Shown here: in pieces, positions 31,550 to 40,056 of the stretch
Numbering within the stretch: the stretch's first letter is position 1
How the letters are laid out: each line of letters opens with the position of its first letter
Source of the DNA: CAZAAW01 sp964483325
GTDB taxonomy: Bacteria; Pseudomonadota; Alphaproteobacteria; Rhizobiales; Kaistiaceae
Assembly (NCBI GenBank): GCA_964483325.1
Contig: CAZAAW010000002.1
Location: 62,001-126,000 of the forward strand
DNA length: 64,000 nt
Reading direction: 5' to 3'
Made by a program: the position numbers and the translations under genes
The notes under the pieces: generated by a model
Databases searched by the model: none
What the model saw: only the letters and a program-made list of their open reading frames with translations
What the model was told of the DNA's origin: nothing

Positions 31550-33804
31550 CGCCGTCCCGGTCCTGCTATCAGCGCCGGCAGGACGATGAGATCGCCCAGG
31601 ACGCCGACGGCAAGGGTAATCATCACCAGCTGCCCGAACAAGAAAGCGCCGGGCAGGCTGCTGGTTGCTGTCGTCGAGAGGCCGGCGAGGATGACCATCG
31701 TGGTGCCGATGATCACCGGCCCGATGCGCCGCGCCGTCGCCTGGACGCGCTCGTTGAGGCTGCCGCCGCCATGTTCGCCGCGCAGCAGCGCATTGAGATA
31801 GTGGACCGTATCGTCGACGGCGATGCCATAGGCGATGGTCAGCGACACGACGGTGGTGAATTGCAGGCCGCGGCCCTGGACGTAGAGGAGGGCGCCGGTC
31901 GCCAGCAGCGGCAACAGGTTGGGCACCAGCGCCAGCCAGCCGATGGCCGGCAGGCGAAAGGCGATCACCATCACCAGCAGCGCCGCGACGATGTCGCTGG
32001 CAAGGTTCCAGTTGAGCGCCGAGATCGTGCGCGTGCTCTCGCGCGCCGTCACCACCGTCGCGCCGGTGACGATGGCATCGGGCGCCGCGGCGTGGGCCGC
32101 CGCCTCGATGCGCTCCGCCAGCGCCTCCGTCGCCTCGGTGGAGGCCTCGTTGACGGTGACGGTGATGACCGCCCCGGCCGCGCCGGTGAAGCGCTGCCCG
32201 GCGGCGCCGATGGAATCGTTGAGGAGCGCGTCGACGCGCCGGCTGGTATCGGCCGCGTCGGCGCCGCCGATCCAGTGGGCGATGCTGGCGACCGACATCG
32301 GGGCGTGAACGCCAGGGATCGCTGTCACCGCGTCCTGCACGGCGCCGATCCGCGCCAACCCTTCCGGGGAAGTCGGCGCCGCGCCGTGCAGCGGCACGAT
32401 GATGTCGACCGGGAAGGCGCCGCCGAGCTTCTGGTCGATGCGGCCGAGGGCGGCATTGGCGGGATTGTCGCGCGGCAGGTGCTCGCGCACCGAATGCTCC
32501 ACCGGCAGGGCGAGATAAGCGGCGCCGAAGACGAAGACGAGCAGCACCGCGGCGATGCTGATCGGCCAGGCATGGCGGGTGGAGAAACGGCCGATGGCGG
32601 CGCTCGGCCCGGCAAGCCAGCCGAACAGGCTGTCGGTCAGCGAGCGGTCGACGCGCCAGCGGTCGCCGAGCAGCACGGCGATGAAGGCATGCACGGACAG
32701 GACGATGGCGGCCCCGGCCATGCTCGCGGCGGCGCCCAGCCAGCCGAATTCGCTGATCAGGCCGATGTCGGAATAGGTCAGCGACAGGAAGGCGACCGCC
32801 GTGGTGATGGCCGTCAGCATGCAGGCCGGCGCCACTTCCAGCAGCGCCAGCCGCTCGGCCTCGCGGGCCGAAGCGCCCTGGTCGCGATAGCGCCGCCAGG
32901 CATAGTTGAGATGCATCGTGTCGGCGTAGCCGATCACCATCACCAGGGCCGGGATGACATTGGTGATGACGGTGATGGGAAGGCCGAGCGCGCCGGTCCA
33001 GCCGAGGACGATGAGGCCGCCGGCGGCTCCCGGAACGGCGGTCATCAGCGAGGCGGTGCCGGAGCGGAAGAGGATCAGGCTGATGATGAGACCGATGACG
33101 AGGCCGACGCCGTTGAGCACGAACTGGTCGCGCAGCAGAAGGTCGACGACGCCGTAGCGGATGGCCGGAAAGCCGGTGACGGTGACGTTGACGCCGCTGC
33201 CTGCCAGCGTCGTCCTGGCCGCCTGTTCGACGGCAGCGCTGAGGCCGCGCTGTTCATCCAGCGTCGCCCGCGGCTTCGTCGGCGTCACCACGAACAGCAT
33301 GGCGCGGGCATCGGCCGACAGGAGGCGCTCGCCGAGCAGCGGGTGAGCGCGGATGGCGGCGACGAGATCCGGCGACAGGCCGGCGGCGGGATCGGCGATG
33401 AGCGGCGGCGGCGTGTCGCCGTCGGCGGCCGGCGGCTGGCGCAGCGAGAACAGAGAGAAGACGCTGGAAACGCCGTCGATCAGCTGCAGCTCGAACTGGA
33501 AATCCTGCAGCCGCGGAAAGGTCGCCGGCGACCCGAGGTCGCCCTCGGCGAGGACCAGCAGCTCGTTCTCCGGATCGGCGAGGTCGCCGGTGGCGGCGAC
33601 GAAGGTGCGGTAGGTCTCGGTGTCGCCGCTGAAGACGTCGCGCATCTCCTGGTCGAAGGAGACATGGAAGAGGCCGTAGATGGCCACGGCGGCAAGCACC
33701 GCCAGGATGGCCGCCATGAGCCGCGGCCGCTCCAGCGTCAAGAGGCCGACGCGCTCGAGCCCGAAGCCGAGGCTGAAGCGCGGGATGCGCAGGCGCCAGG
33801 CCAA
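31459..33804 (-). CDS. MMPL/RND-superfamily exporter
   Basis: The 781-residue protein has two repeats of one helix, a large periplasmic domain and five helices. Seen: a first helix (LMAAILAVLAAVAIYGLF), helix-4-type IPALVMVIGYADTMHLNYAW and its second-half counterpart VSLTIAYGIAVDDTVHYLNAL, with aspartates at proton-relay positions. It fits the HAE3/MMPL group, which exports lipids such as hopanoids or complex glycolipids. It is divergent from a WES/DGAT-like acyltransferase and is followed by a secreted protein. The C-terminal PSSPSG tail is low-complexity and overlaps that next gene. Confidence 0.85.
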   Translation of the reverse strand: MAWRLRIPRFSLGFGLERVGLLTLERPRLMAAILAVLAAVAIYGLFHVSFDQEMRDVFSGDTETYRTFVAATGDLADPENELLVLAEGDLGSPATFPRLQDFQFELQLIDGVSSVFSLFSLRQPPAADGDTPPPLIADPAAGLSPDLVAAIRAHPLLGERLLSADARAMLFVVTPTKPRATLDEQRGLSAAVEQAARTTLAGSGVNVTVTGFPAIRYGVVDLLLRDQFVLNGVGLVIGLIISLILFRSGTASLMTAVPGAAGGLIVLGWTGALGLPITVITNVIPALVMVIGYADTMHLNYAWRRYRDQGASAREAERLALLEVAPACMLTAITTAVAFLSLTYSDIGLISEFGWLGAAASMAGAAIVLSVHAFIAVLLGDRWRVDRSLTDSLFGWLAGPSAAIGRFSTRHAWPISIAAVLLVFVFGAAYLALPVEHSVREHLPRDNPANAALGRIDQKLGGAFPVDIIVPLHGAAPTSPEGLARIGAVQDAVTAIPGVHAPMSVASIAHWIGGADAADTSRRVDALLNDSIGAAGQRFTGAAGAVITVTVNEASTEATEALAERIEAAAHAAAPDAIVTGATVVTARESTRTISALNWNLASDIVAALLVMVIAFRLPAIGWLALVPNLLPLLATGALLYVQGRGLQFTTVVSLTIAYGIAVDDTVHYLNALLRGEHGGGSLNERVQATARRIGPVIIGTTMVILAGLSTTATSSLPGAFLFGQLVMITLAVGVLGDLIVLPALIAGPGRRWFGGSTRKDPETGAAGPALPQSSPSSPSG

Positions 33805-34018
33805 GCCGCTCTCCTAGCGGGTGCCCGGCGATAGCCGGCGGAAGGCTGCCCGCGTCATTTGCTGTTCCTCCCCGGCACGGCGCGCGGTCCGGCTTAGCCG
33901 AGGTGCGCCGGCGAAGTCAAAGACCGGCCGCCGCCCGGGATCGCGGCTTGACGCCGGCGCCAGCGCCAGGGTTGGCTTTTGCCGCTGCCGCCCGCCGGGC
34001 GGGACCGGAGCCGCGGCC

Positions 34019-35251
34019 GTGGATCACCCTTTCACCAACGTCCAGTGGTTCATGTCCGGTCAGCGCAACACGGCCTATTTCGGCGCCTTCACCGCCCGGC
34101 CGCTGTCGCCGGACGACGTGCGCGAGACGGTGCGGCGCATGCTGGCGCTGGCGCCGCAGTTCAACTGGCGCGAGGACCGGCGCGGGCAGCGCCACGTCGA
34201 TGCGCGGCCTTTCGCGCTGGACGATATCATCCGCTACGAGACAGTCGAGACGCTGGACGGTCTTCCCGACATGGCGCTCGGCGCCCGGCCTGAGATCTTC
34301 GACGATTCGCGCCTGCCGGCGCTGCGCGTCGCCTGCTGGACGCGGCGCACGCCCATTCCGGACGGGCCGAACGCCTTCCTGCTGCTGCAAGCCTCGCATG
34401 CCCTCGGCGAGGGCGCCGATACGGCCGCCATCCTGCGCGGCCGCCCGGTGCTGCGCGCCGCCGCCGCGGCGCCGCAGGGCAGCCGGCTGATGCGCCTGCT
34501 GGCGCTGCCGCTCGCCTTCGTCATCGCACCGCTGCATCTCGTCGCGGCGCGCTTCCGGCGCCGCCATCGGCGACCCCTGGTGTTCCGCACGCTGGTCATC
34601 GACCGCGGCAGCGTCAAGGCGGCGGCGCGGCGGCTGGGCGTGCGCCAGAGCGCCCTGCTGTTCGGACTGGTGCTGTTCGTCCTGTTCGTCGGCCGCCGTG
34701 GCCTTGCCGGCCGCAAGCCCATCGTCTTCGGCCATTCGCATCTCCCGGCGGCGCCGCAGCCGGGCGACGACGGCTTCATCCGCATGCGCATGCGTACCGG
34801 CATGGCGTGGCCGAAGCGCGATGTCGCCGCCTTCGTCCAGGCGCTCGGCCGGCGCCTCGCCCGCACCCGGCGTCCCGACGGCGGCGGCCAGGTGCTGCAG
34901 ATGGCGGCGCTCGGCGTCCACCGGCGCCTCGCCCGGCTGCTGCCGTTCCTCTACGGACCGCGGTTCTTCGCCTATGTGCCCTACGACTTCATCCTGGCGG
35001 TGCTGCCGCCGCATCGCCGTACCGGCGCCTTCGCCGATCTCGCCTTCCGCGATGTCTATGCCGGGGCGCATACGCCGGGCATCGGCAGCTGTGTCCTGGT
35101 CCCGCAGGGCGACAGGATCAGCCTGAACTTCCTTCTGGATGGGGAAGGCGTGGCGCGTTTCGGGCGGCTGACGCCGCTCCTGGCGGCGTTCGGCATCACC
35201 ACGTGCGATCCGCTGGCGGCCGATCCGGCGCTGCGGACGGATGCCGCCTGA
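34019..35251 (+). CDS. Wax-ester-synthase/DGAT-like acyltransferase
   Basis: The 410-residue protein starts at GTG 34019 with GGAG eight bases upstream. The N-terminal layout (VQWFMSGQRNTAYFGAF ... VRRMLALAPQFNWRE) and the block LLLQASHALGEGAD resemble the condensing acyltransferase family; SHALGEG stands where HHxxxDG is expected, keeping the second His and Gly with Glu for Asp. The C-terminal GAHTPGIGSCVLVPQGDRIS resembles the WES/DGAT end domain. Two basic, hydrophobic segments (residues about 160-180 and 215-235) suggest membrane contact. Inference: it acylates an alcohol or sugar exported by the MMPL pump. The altered motif means activity is not assured. Confidence 0.6.
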   Translation: MDHPFTNVQWFMSGQRNTAYFGAFTARPLSPDDVRETVRRMLALAPQFNWREDRRGQRHVDARPFALDDIIRYETVETLDGLPDMALGARPEIFDDSRLPALRVACWTRRTPIPDGPNAFLLLQASHALGEGADTAAILRGRPVLRAAAAAPQGSRLMRLLALPLAFVIAPLHLVAARFRRRHRRPLVFRTLVIDRGSVKAAARRLGVRQSALLFGLVLFVLFVGRRGLAGRKPIVFGHSHLPAAPQPGDDGFIRMRMRTGMAWPKRDVAAFVQALGRRLARTRRPDGGGQVLQMAALGVHRRLARLLPFLYGPRFFAYVPYDFILAVLPPHRRTGAFADLAFRDVYAGAHTPGIGSCVLVPQGDRISLNFLLDGEGVARFGRLTPLLAAFGITTCDPLAADPALRTDAA

Positions 35252-35262
35252 CACCGGCCGTG

Positions 35263-35290
35263 AAAAAGCCGGCCCGCTGGGCGGGCCGGC
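35263..35290 (-). terminator. Rho-independent terminator of the SH3-domain gene
   Basis: A perfect ten-base stem (GCCGGCCCGC at 35268-35277, GCGGGCCGGC at 35281-35290) with a three-base loop is followed on the minus strand by TTTTT (35267-35263), a classic intrinsic terminator eight bases after the gene's stop. It is also downstream of the acyltransferase on the plus strand but has no T-run there. Confidence 0.88.
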
Positions 35291-35298
35291 TCTCCGGA

Positions 35299-35664
35299 TC
35301 AGTACCGGTAGTCGTACCGGCGCGGCGGATCATAACGCCGCGGTGGGTCGTACCGGCGGGGCGGCGTATAGCGCGGCCGCTCGTAGCGGCGCGGCGGCTC
35401 ATAGCGCTGCCCGCAGCTGCGTGCGACGTAGCTGGCGGCGACATAGCCCTGATAGCCGCGATAGCTGACCGTGCACCAGCCACCGCAATCATAGGCGTCG
35501 ATCGTCGCGCCATACGGGATCGTATAGATGACGTCGTAATAGGTTCCGGGGCCGGCGCGAAGGTTAACATCCGCCGTAACGCAGGCGGCGTAGGCATTGG
35601 CGATGGCTGGAACAGCAAGGGTTGCTGCGAAGGCAGCAGCCCCAAGAACAGAACGCATCGTCAT
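35299..35664 (-). CDS. Secreted SH3-domain protein with PPRRYD-repeat tail
   Basis: The 121-residue protein starts after a perfect AGGAGG. It has a signal peptide (SVLGAAAFAATLAVPAIANAYA), a bacterial SH3-like domain (VTADVNLRAGPGTYYDVIYTIPYGATI ... GYVAASYV in two parts) with paired cysteines (DCGGWCTVSY), and a basic C-terminal tail of six-residue PPRRYD/E repeats ending in DYRY. Known: SH3b domains bind peptidoglycan. Inference: it attaches to the cell wall while the Arg/Tyr-rich tail contacts an acidic partner. It ends in a clear terminator. Confidence 0.88.
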   Translation of the reverse strand: MTMRSVLGAAAFAATLAVPAIANAYAACVTADVNLRAGPGTYYDVIYTIPYGATIDAYDCGGWCTVSYRGYQGYVAASYVARSCGQRYEPPRRYERPRYTPPRRYDPPRRYDPPRRYDYRY

Positions 35665-35933
35665 GGGAGTCCTCCTAGACGTTTATTCAAAAACGACTGG
35701 CAGGAGCGCGGCGTGCGCCACGATCCCGTTTCCTTACAGGATTATGTCTCACAACGAGCGCCCCACTGACACATCCCGGGCTTCAGCTTAACATGCGACA
35801 AGTCGGCCTGCCAGAATTTTGGCGATTTGGGACTGGATCCGGGCCGCTCTCGATGACCGCCCCGGCGTCGTTCGCGGCGCTTGCAATCGCCTGGCGCATC
35901 GGCGATATAGGCGCCCAGCCGCAAGGCGCGTGA

Positions 35934-36008
35934 GCGGGTGTAGCTCAGGGGTAGAGCACAACCTTGCCAAGGTTGGGGTCGTGGGTTCGAATCCCATCGC
36001 CCGCTCCA
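35934..36008 (+). tRNA. tRNA-Gly (GCC anticodon)
   Basis: The acceptor stem GCGGGTG (35934-35940) pairs with CGCCCGC with one G-U pair, the D arm reads GTAGCTCAGGGGTAGAGC, the anticodon loop TTGCCAA carries GCC at 35966-35968, and the T arm GTGGGTTCGAATCCCAT is canonical. The discriminator is T and CCA is encoded (36006-36008). The gene stands alone between the SH3 gene and the short-chain dehydrogenase. I found no integrase or repeat of its 3' end nearby. Confidence 0.97.
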
Positions 36009-36065
36009 GTTTTCCCGGAAGAAATCAAAGGCGTAGCGGATGCCCTTCGGGGCATGTCCTGCCCG

Positions 36066-36980
36066 TTATCTGTACCCCCTCGTGTCGGCCGGCTTGCCGG
36101 CTTCCTGGACCTCGACGATGTAGCGCCAGGCATCGGGGCGCGAGCCGTCGAGGTCGGTGAAGCCGTAGACCTGCGCCAGGCCGCCGCTCGACAGCGACTG
36201 ACCGTTCCAGCGCGCCCGCTCCGGATCGGCGGCCAGCGCCGCGACGGCGCGGCCGGCGAAGCGCGGCGTCTCGGAGATCGCGAAATGCGGCTCCCGCACC
36301 GTCGCGTCGCGCCAGGTCTCTTCCGTGACGCCGAAATGCTCCAGCATCATTTCCGAGCGCAGCCAACCGGGCGTGAGCGACAAGGCGGTGGCGCCGTGCT
36401 GTTCGAGATCCTTGGCATGCGCCCAGGCCATGCGGTTCGCCGCCACCTTGGCGAGGTCGTAGAAGGGCGACAGCCTGTAGTGGTCGGCATTGTAGGCCGC
36501 CGTGCCGTCCGTCACCTCGACGAGAAGGCCGCCCGGCCGCTCGATCAGCAGCGGCAGGGCGAAATGTGCGGTGATGAGATGGGTGTCGATGCCGAGCCGC
36601 AGCAGGCGCAGGCCGTTGTCCAGGTTGTGGTCCCAGACGGGCTTGTTCCACTCGAACAGCTGTTCGCCGCCCCAGATGTCGTTGACAAGGATGTCGAGAC
36701 GACCCTGCTCGGCGCGAATGCGCTGGATCAGCGCCTCGACCTCGTCCGGCACGAGATGGTCGACCCTGACCGCGATACCGGTGCCGCCGGCGACCGTCAC
36801 GAGCTCGGCGGTTTCCCCGATCGTCTCCGAGGAGCGGCCATAGTCGGACGGCTGGCCACGCGTGGTCCTGCCCGTGACATAGACGGTGGCGCCTGCCGCC
36901 CCCAGCTCGACGGCGATGCCGCGCCCCGCCCCGCGCGTCGCCCCGGCGACCAGCGCCACCTTGCCTGCCAGTGTCGTCAC
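36066..36980 (-). CDS. Short-chain dehydrogenase/reductase
   Basis: The 304-residue SDR has the cofactor motif ALVAGATRGAGRGIA (TGxxxGxG-type, residues 9-23), NDIWGG in place of the common NNAG, and catalytic Tyr174 and Lys178 (SPFYDLAKVA). The R in VTGRTT (residue 38) favours NADP(H). The long insert DHYRLSPF and C-terminal region with YGFTDLDGSRPD make it a DHRS1-like member. Substrate is unknown. It is a single minus-strand gene between the tRNA and the vapBC promoter. Confidence 0.9.
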   Translation of the reverse strand: MTTLAGKVALVAGATRGAGRGIAVELGAAGATVYVTGRTTRGQPSDYGRSSETIGETAELVTVAGGTGIAVRVDHLVPDEVEALIQRIRAEQGRLDILVNDIWGGEQLFEWNKPVWDHNLDNGLRLLRLGIDTHLITAHFALPLLIERPGGLLVEVTDGTAAYNADHYRLSPFYDLAKVAANRMAWAHAKDLEQHGATALSLTPGWLRSEMMLEHFGVTEETWRDATVREPHFAISETPRFAGRAVAALAADPERARWNGQSLSSGGLAQVYGFTDLDGSRPDAWRYIVEVQEAGKPADTRGYR

Positions 36981-37052
36981 CGCATCCTCCTTTCCAATCC
37001 TGCCTGTGGCGACGCGCTATACAACGAAAGCGGGAGGGTCGAGCCTTTCGTC

Positions 37053-37094
37053 TTGCGCGGCGCGCTGTTGCTGGATATACTACTGGATATATCC
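37053..37094 (+). promoter_or_regulatory. vapBC promoter and repeat-containing operator
   Basis: TTGCGC (37053-37058) and TATACT (37076-37081) are spaced by 17 bases, a good sigma-70 pair. CTGGATATA occurs twice as a direct repeat (37071-37079 and 37083-37091), and the second copy is part of the perfect palindrome GGATATATCC (37085-37094). The first copy overlaps the -10. Known: type II antitoxins autoregulate through such sites. Inference: VapB-VapC binds here. Confidence 0.75.
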
Positions 37095-37105
37095 GGAGAC
37101 CTGCC

Positions 37106-37405
37106 TTGGGAACTTCGCAACGCCGTGCAATCCAGACTTATCGCGCCCGCCTTGGCGAGAAGGGCCTGGCGCGTTTCGAGGTGCTCGGCCGTGACTCGGA
37201 CCGCGACCTGATCCGTTCCCTGGCCAGGCGTCTTGCCGAAGACACGCCTGAAGCGTCGCAGCTTCGGGCGGCCGTGAGCAGAAGCATGGCCGGCGACCGA
37301 TCGAAGAAGGGCGGCATCCTCGCCGCGCTCCGCCGGTCGCCGCTGGTCGGTGCCGATCTCGATCTCACGCGCTCACGCGAGGCTGGGCGCGACGTCGATC
37401 TCTGA
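37106..37405 (+). CDS. VapB-like antitoxin (TTG start)
   Basis: The 99-residue protein starts at TTG 37106, with GGAG seven bases upstream; there is no closer ATG or GTG. The N-terminus (RRAIQTYRARLGEKGLARFEVLGRDSDRDLIRSLARRLAED) resembles the ribbon-helix-helix-type DNA-binding part of antitoxins, and the C-terminal SPLVGADLDLTRSREAGRDVDL resembles the toxin-clamping tail of PIN-toxin partners. It overlaps vapC by one base (TGATG). Inference: it binds the operator in its leader and neutralises VapC. Confidence 0.8.
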   Translation: MGTSQRRAIQTYRARLGEKGLARFEVLGRDSDRDLIRSLARRLAEDTPEASQLRAAVSRSMAGDRSKKGGILAALRRSPLVGADLDLTRSREAGRDVDL

Positions 37406-37836
37406 TGCGCTACCTGCTCGACACCAACATCATCAGCAACGTCACCAAGCCGTCGCCCTCGCCATCCCTTCTTGCCTGGATGGCGGAGCAGAGCGACGAG
37501 GATCTCCACATCAGCACCCTGACCGTCGCGGAGATCCGGCGCGGCATTCTCGAGAAGCCGGCCGGCAAACGACGAGACGCGCTGGAAGACTGGTTCGTTG
37601 GCCCCGAGGGACCGCAGGCACTTTTTGCCGGCCGCGTCCTTCCCTTCGACGAAGTCGCCGCCCTGATCTGGGCGCGCCTGATGGCCGCCGGGAAAGCCGC
37701 CGGCCGGCAGAGAAGCGCGCTCGACACGATCATCGCTGCCGTGGCGGAAGCCAATGGCTGCGTCGTCGTCACCGACAATGAGGCGGACTTCGCCGGCGTC
37801 GAGATCATCAATCCGCTGCGCGGCGCCGGGGAATGA
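37405..37836 (+). CDS. vapC: VapC-like PIN-domain ribonuclease toxin
   Basis: The 143-residue PIN-domain protein keeps the acidic metal-binding quartet: Asp6 (LLDTNIIS), Glu43 (TVAEIRRG), Asp107 (SALDTIIA) and Asp124 (VVTDNEADF). Known: such toxins cleave tRNA or other RNA when freed from the antitoxin. It is translationally coupled to the antitoxin through TGATG. Its stop TGA is overlapped by an ATG that opens the next frame, but the real start of that gene is 38004. Target RNA is unknown. Confidence 0.92.
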   Translation: MRYLLDTNIISNVTKPSPSPSLLAWMAEQSDEDLHISTLTVAEIRRGILEKPAGKRRDALEDWFVGPEGPQALFAGRVLPFDEVAALIWARLMAAGKAAGRQRSALDTIIAAVAEANGCVVVTDNEADFAGVEIINPLRGAGE

Positions 37837-38003
37837 CAGGCGCCGGAGCCTTCATTTCCCATATCGCCGCCGAGCCTTGTCCCTGGCTGCGGCTGGGCCG
37901 TTCGGTCAGCGTCAGCCTGCCGCAATTTCAGGCTATACAGCGAAGGCGAGGCGGGCCGGTCGAGTTCGCCGTGCTTCATTTTCAGATCAGGGAGAAGACC
38001 CCA

Positions 38004-38948
38004 ATGTCAGGGCAAGCGACACGGAAAATGCATGCCGCGTGGGCCATACCGGCCTCCATGGTTATCGGCCTTGCCGGCCTTTCCGCCGCCTCGGCGCAGC
38101 AGGCGGTGACGATCGCCGGCGAAAAGACCTTTCCCGAGAGCGTGACGTCGACATCGGACGGCACGCTCTATACCGGCAGCCTCACCTTGGGTGCCGTCTT
38201 CAAGGCGGCCCCGGGCGCGGCCACGGCCGAGCCGTTCATCGAGAAGGATGCCAACGGCCTGCGCATGGTCCTCGGCGTTCTCGCCGACGAGGCATCCGGC
38301 TCGCTGTGGCTTTGCTCGTCGCTGTTCGGCGACCCCAATGCCCCGCCGGCCGATCTGAAGACGTTCGACCTTGCCTCTGGCGCTGCCAAGGCCACCTACA
38401 CGTTCCCGGCCGGCAGCACCGTCTGCAACGACATCGCCATCGGTCCCGACGGCACGGCCTATGCGACCAGCACCACCGACGGCAAGATCTTCGCCGTGAA
38501 ACCCGGCGCCACGGAAGTCGCCGAGTGGGCGTCCGATCCAGCCTGGGCCGGCGGCCTTGACGGCATCGCCATCGCCACCGACGGCAAGATGTATGTCAAC
38601 CACGTCGGCAACGGCACGCTGTTCAGCGTCGAGATGAACGCCGACGGTTCGGCCGGCGCGGTGACGCAGGTCGAGACCTCGCAGCCGCTGCAGGGTCCCG
38701 ACGGCATGCGTCCGGCCGCCAATGGCGGTCTGTGGGTCGCCGAGAACGCCGGCGGCCGCATCTCGCATGTCGGCACCGACGGTGCGGTCCACGTCATGAA
38801 GGAGGGCCTCGAATCGCCCACCGCCATGACCCAGGTCGGCGACACCGTATGGTACATCCAGACCAAGTTCGCCTATTTCATGGGCGACAAGAAGGACCAG
38901 GATCCGGGCCCCTTCACCATCGACCCGATCAGCGCCGGCGGCATGTAA
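38004..38948 (+). CDS. Secreted SMP-30/gluconolactonase-like beta-propeller protein
   Basis: The 314-residue protein has a signal peptide (WAIPASMVIGLAGLSAASAQ) and repeated blade motifs of the SMP-30 or strictosidine-synthase-like propeller: DGTLYTGSLTLGAVFK, ICNDIAIGPDGTAYATST, GGLDGIAIATDGKMYVNHVGN and GPDGMRPAANGGLWVAEN. ATG 38004 was chosen because it starts the signal peptide and follows GGGAGAAG; an upstream frame opens with ATG 37833. Known relatives are lactonases or propeller-fold proteins with metal sites. Substrate unknown. A strong terminator follows. Confidence 0.85.
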   Translation: MSGQATRKMHAAWAIPASMVIGLAGLSAASAQQAVTIAGEKTFPESVTSTSDGTLYTGSLTLGAVFKAAPGAATAEPFIEKDANGLRMVLGVLADEASGSLWLCSSLFGDPNAPPADLKTFDLASGAAKATYTFPAGSTVCNDIAIGPDGTAYATSTTDGKIFAVKPGATEVAEWASDPAWAGGLDGIAIATDGKMYVNHVGNGTLFSVEMNADGSAGAVTQVETSQPLQGPDGMRPAANGGLWVAENAGGRISHVGTDGAVHVMKEGLESPTAMTQVGDTVWYIQTKFAYFMGDKKDQDPGPFTIDPISAGGM

Positions 38949-38981
38949 GCCGGCTAAATCCGCGCCATATCCGTAGCATGG

Positions 38982-39019
38982 AAAAAGCCCCGCAGGCCCA
39001 GCCTGCGGGGCAAGTCTTT
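38982..39019. terminator. Bidirectional intrinsic terminator
   Basis: Perfect eleven-base arms (38987-38997 and 39001-39011) around a three-base loop are preceded by AAAAA (38982-38986) and followed by a T-rich run ending TCTTTT. It serves both convergent genes, the propeller gene (+) and the 161-residue gene (-). A second, seven-base hairpin (39053-39070) lies closer to the minus-strand gene. Confidence 0.9.
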
Positions 39020-39085
39020 TAAGGAGAGAAACTCAAGCGAAAGGAACCAACACGGGCTCGGAGGAGCCCGCTTGCAATGGCTGGG

Positions 39086-39571
39086 TCAGGTAAGCTTCTG
39101 GACGTAGAGCGTCACCACGCCATCCTCGTTGACGTCGATGGCGAGGACGTTTTCCAGCTTGACGTCATGGGCGTCGAGAAGCTGCTTCAGGCCGGCATTG
39201 GCGCCGATCGCCGTCCGCATGGCATCGATGTCGGCCTTATGCTCTTCCGACATGGCGGAGAGGGTCTTGCCGTCGGCATCGGCCGGATCGACGACTTCCT
39301 CGACCGGGACGACGCTGACCTTGCTCAGCGAAATGCCGCCCAGTGCTTCGGTGCTGGTCTTCAGGTTGCCCATGGCCTCCAGCGCGACGCGGAAGTTGGA
39401 GTCGGCGTTCTCGACCTCTTCGAACGTCACCTCGTTGTTCTCGGGAACAACGCGCTCATTGATGGAATCCTCCGGCTTCGGCGCCGGCGCGGCGTCCTGA
39501 GCCACGGCAACGCCCAGCGGCAGGGCCAGGGCGAAGCTCGCGGCGGTGGCCGTTACGAGCAGTTTCCTCAT
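39086..39571 (-). CDS. Secreted acidic hypothetical protein
   Basis: The 161-residue protein has a signal peptide (LLVTATAASFALALPLGVAVAQ, cleavage about residue 25) and an acidic mature part with no cysteine and no membrane segment. Segments NEVTFEEVENADSNFRVALEAM, SMSEEHKADIDAMRTAIGANAG and LENVLAIDVNEDGVVTLYVQ suggest an alpha-beta fold. No family is recognised. GGGAGA lies upstream of ATG 39571. It is a single gene with a terminator behind it. Confidence 0.75.
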   Translation of the reverse strand: MRKLLVTATAASFALALPLGVAVAQDAAPAPKPEDSINERVVPENNEVTFEEVENADSNFRVALEAMGNLKTSTEALGGISLSKVSVVPVEEVVDPADADGKTLSAMSEEHKADIDAMRTAIGANAGLKQLLDAHDVKLENVLAIDVNEDGVVTLYVQKLT

Positions 39572-39672
39572 TGGTCATGTCTCCCTAGTGTTGCACCGGG
39601 GAGCAAAGTCTCGAGCCTCAGATTGGTTCCGCGTCAGGCGGGAACTGAGCCGGCAAAAGCCGGGCAGCGATT

Positions 39673-39939
39673 TCAGGCGTAGCGGGCTGCCGAGCGGGCG
39701 CGGGCCTTCATCGCTTCCTCTTCGCGATTGCGCGGCGGGCTGCTGGTCACCAGGTCGTCGAGCAGGCGCCGGGCGACCTCGGTCACCTCGTCGACGGCGC
39801 GGTTGAAGACCTCCTCGTTCGCCTTCGACGGCCGGGTGAAGCCGCTCAGCTTGCGGACGAACTGGAGCGCCGAGGCGCGGATCTCGTCTTCGGTGGTCGG
39901 CGGATCGAAATTGAACAGGGTGCGGATATTACGGCACAT
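39673..39939 (-). CDS. DUF2277 family protein
   Basis: The 88-residue protein begins MCRNIRTLFNFDPPTTEDEI, the DUF2277 signature, followed by ASALQFVRKLSGFTRPSKAN and a helical C-terminus ending RSAARYA. GGAGG six bases upstream decides for ATG 39939 over a longer frame. Known: this is a small conserved cytoplasmic protein of proteobacteria and actinobacteria, function unknown. The Cys2 next to the initiator is conserved in the family. Confidence 0.92.
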   Translation of the reverse strand: MCRNIRTLFNFDPPTTEDEIRASALQFVRKLSGFTRPSKANEEVFNRAVDEVTEVARRLLDDLVTSSPPRNREEEAMKARARSAARYA

Positions 39940-40056
39940 GTCGGCCTCCGTGCGACAGCGACATCGCGGCCAAGGATATAGGCCCATGCCCGGCAAGGCC
40001 AACCCGGCAGGCGCAGGGCGGTAGACGCTCTGCCGCCCCGCTGTTGCCTGCCCGGC

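Noticed and set aside
33821..34018. An N-terminal extension of the acyltransferase frame upstream of GTG 34019
   Set aside because: The extension is Arg/Ser/Pro-rich and not family-like, and a good ribosome site precedes the GTG.
35934..37836. tRNA-Gly with nearby vapBC as a possible integration site
   Set aside because: No integrase, no repeat of the tRNA 3' end and no composition break; the toxin-antitoxin pair alone is not enough.
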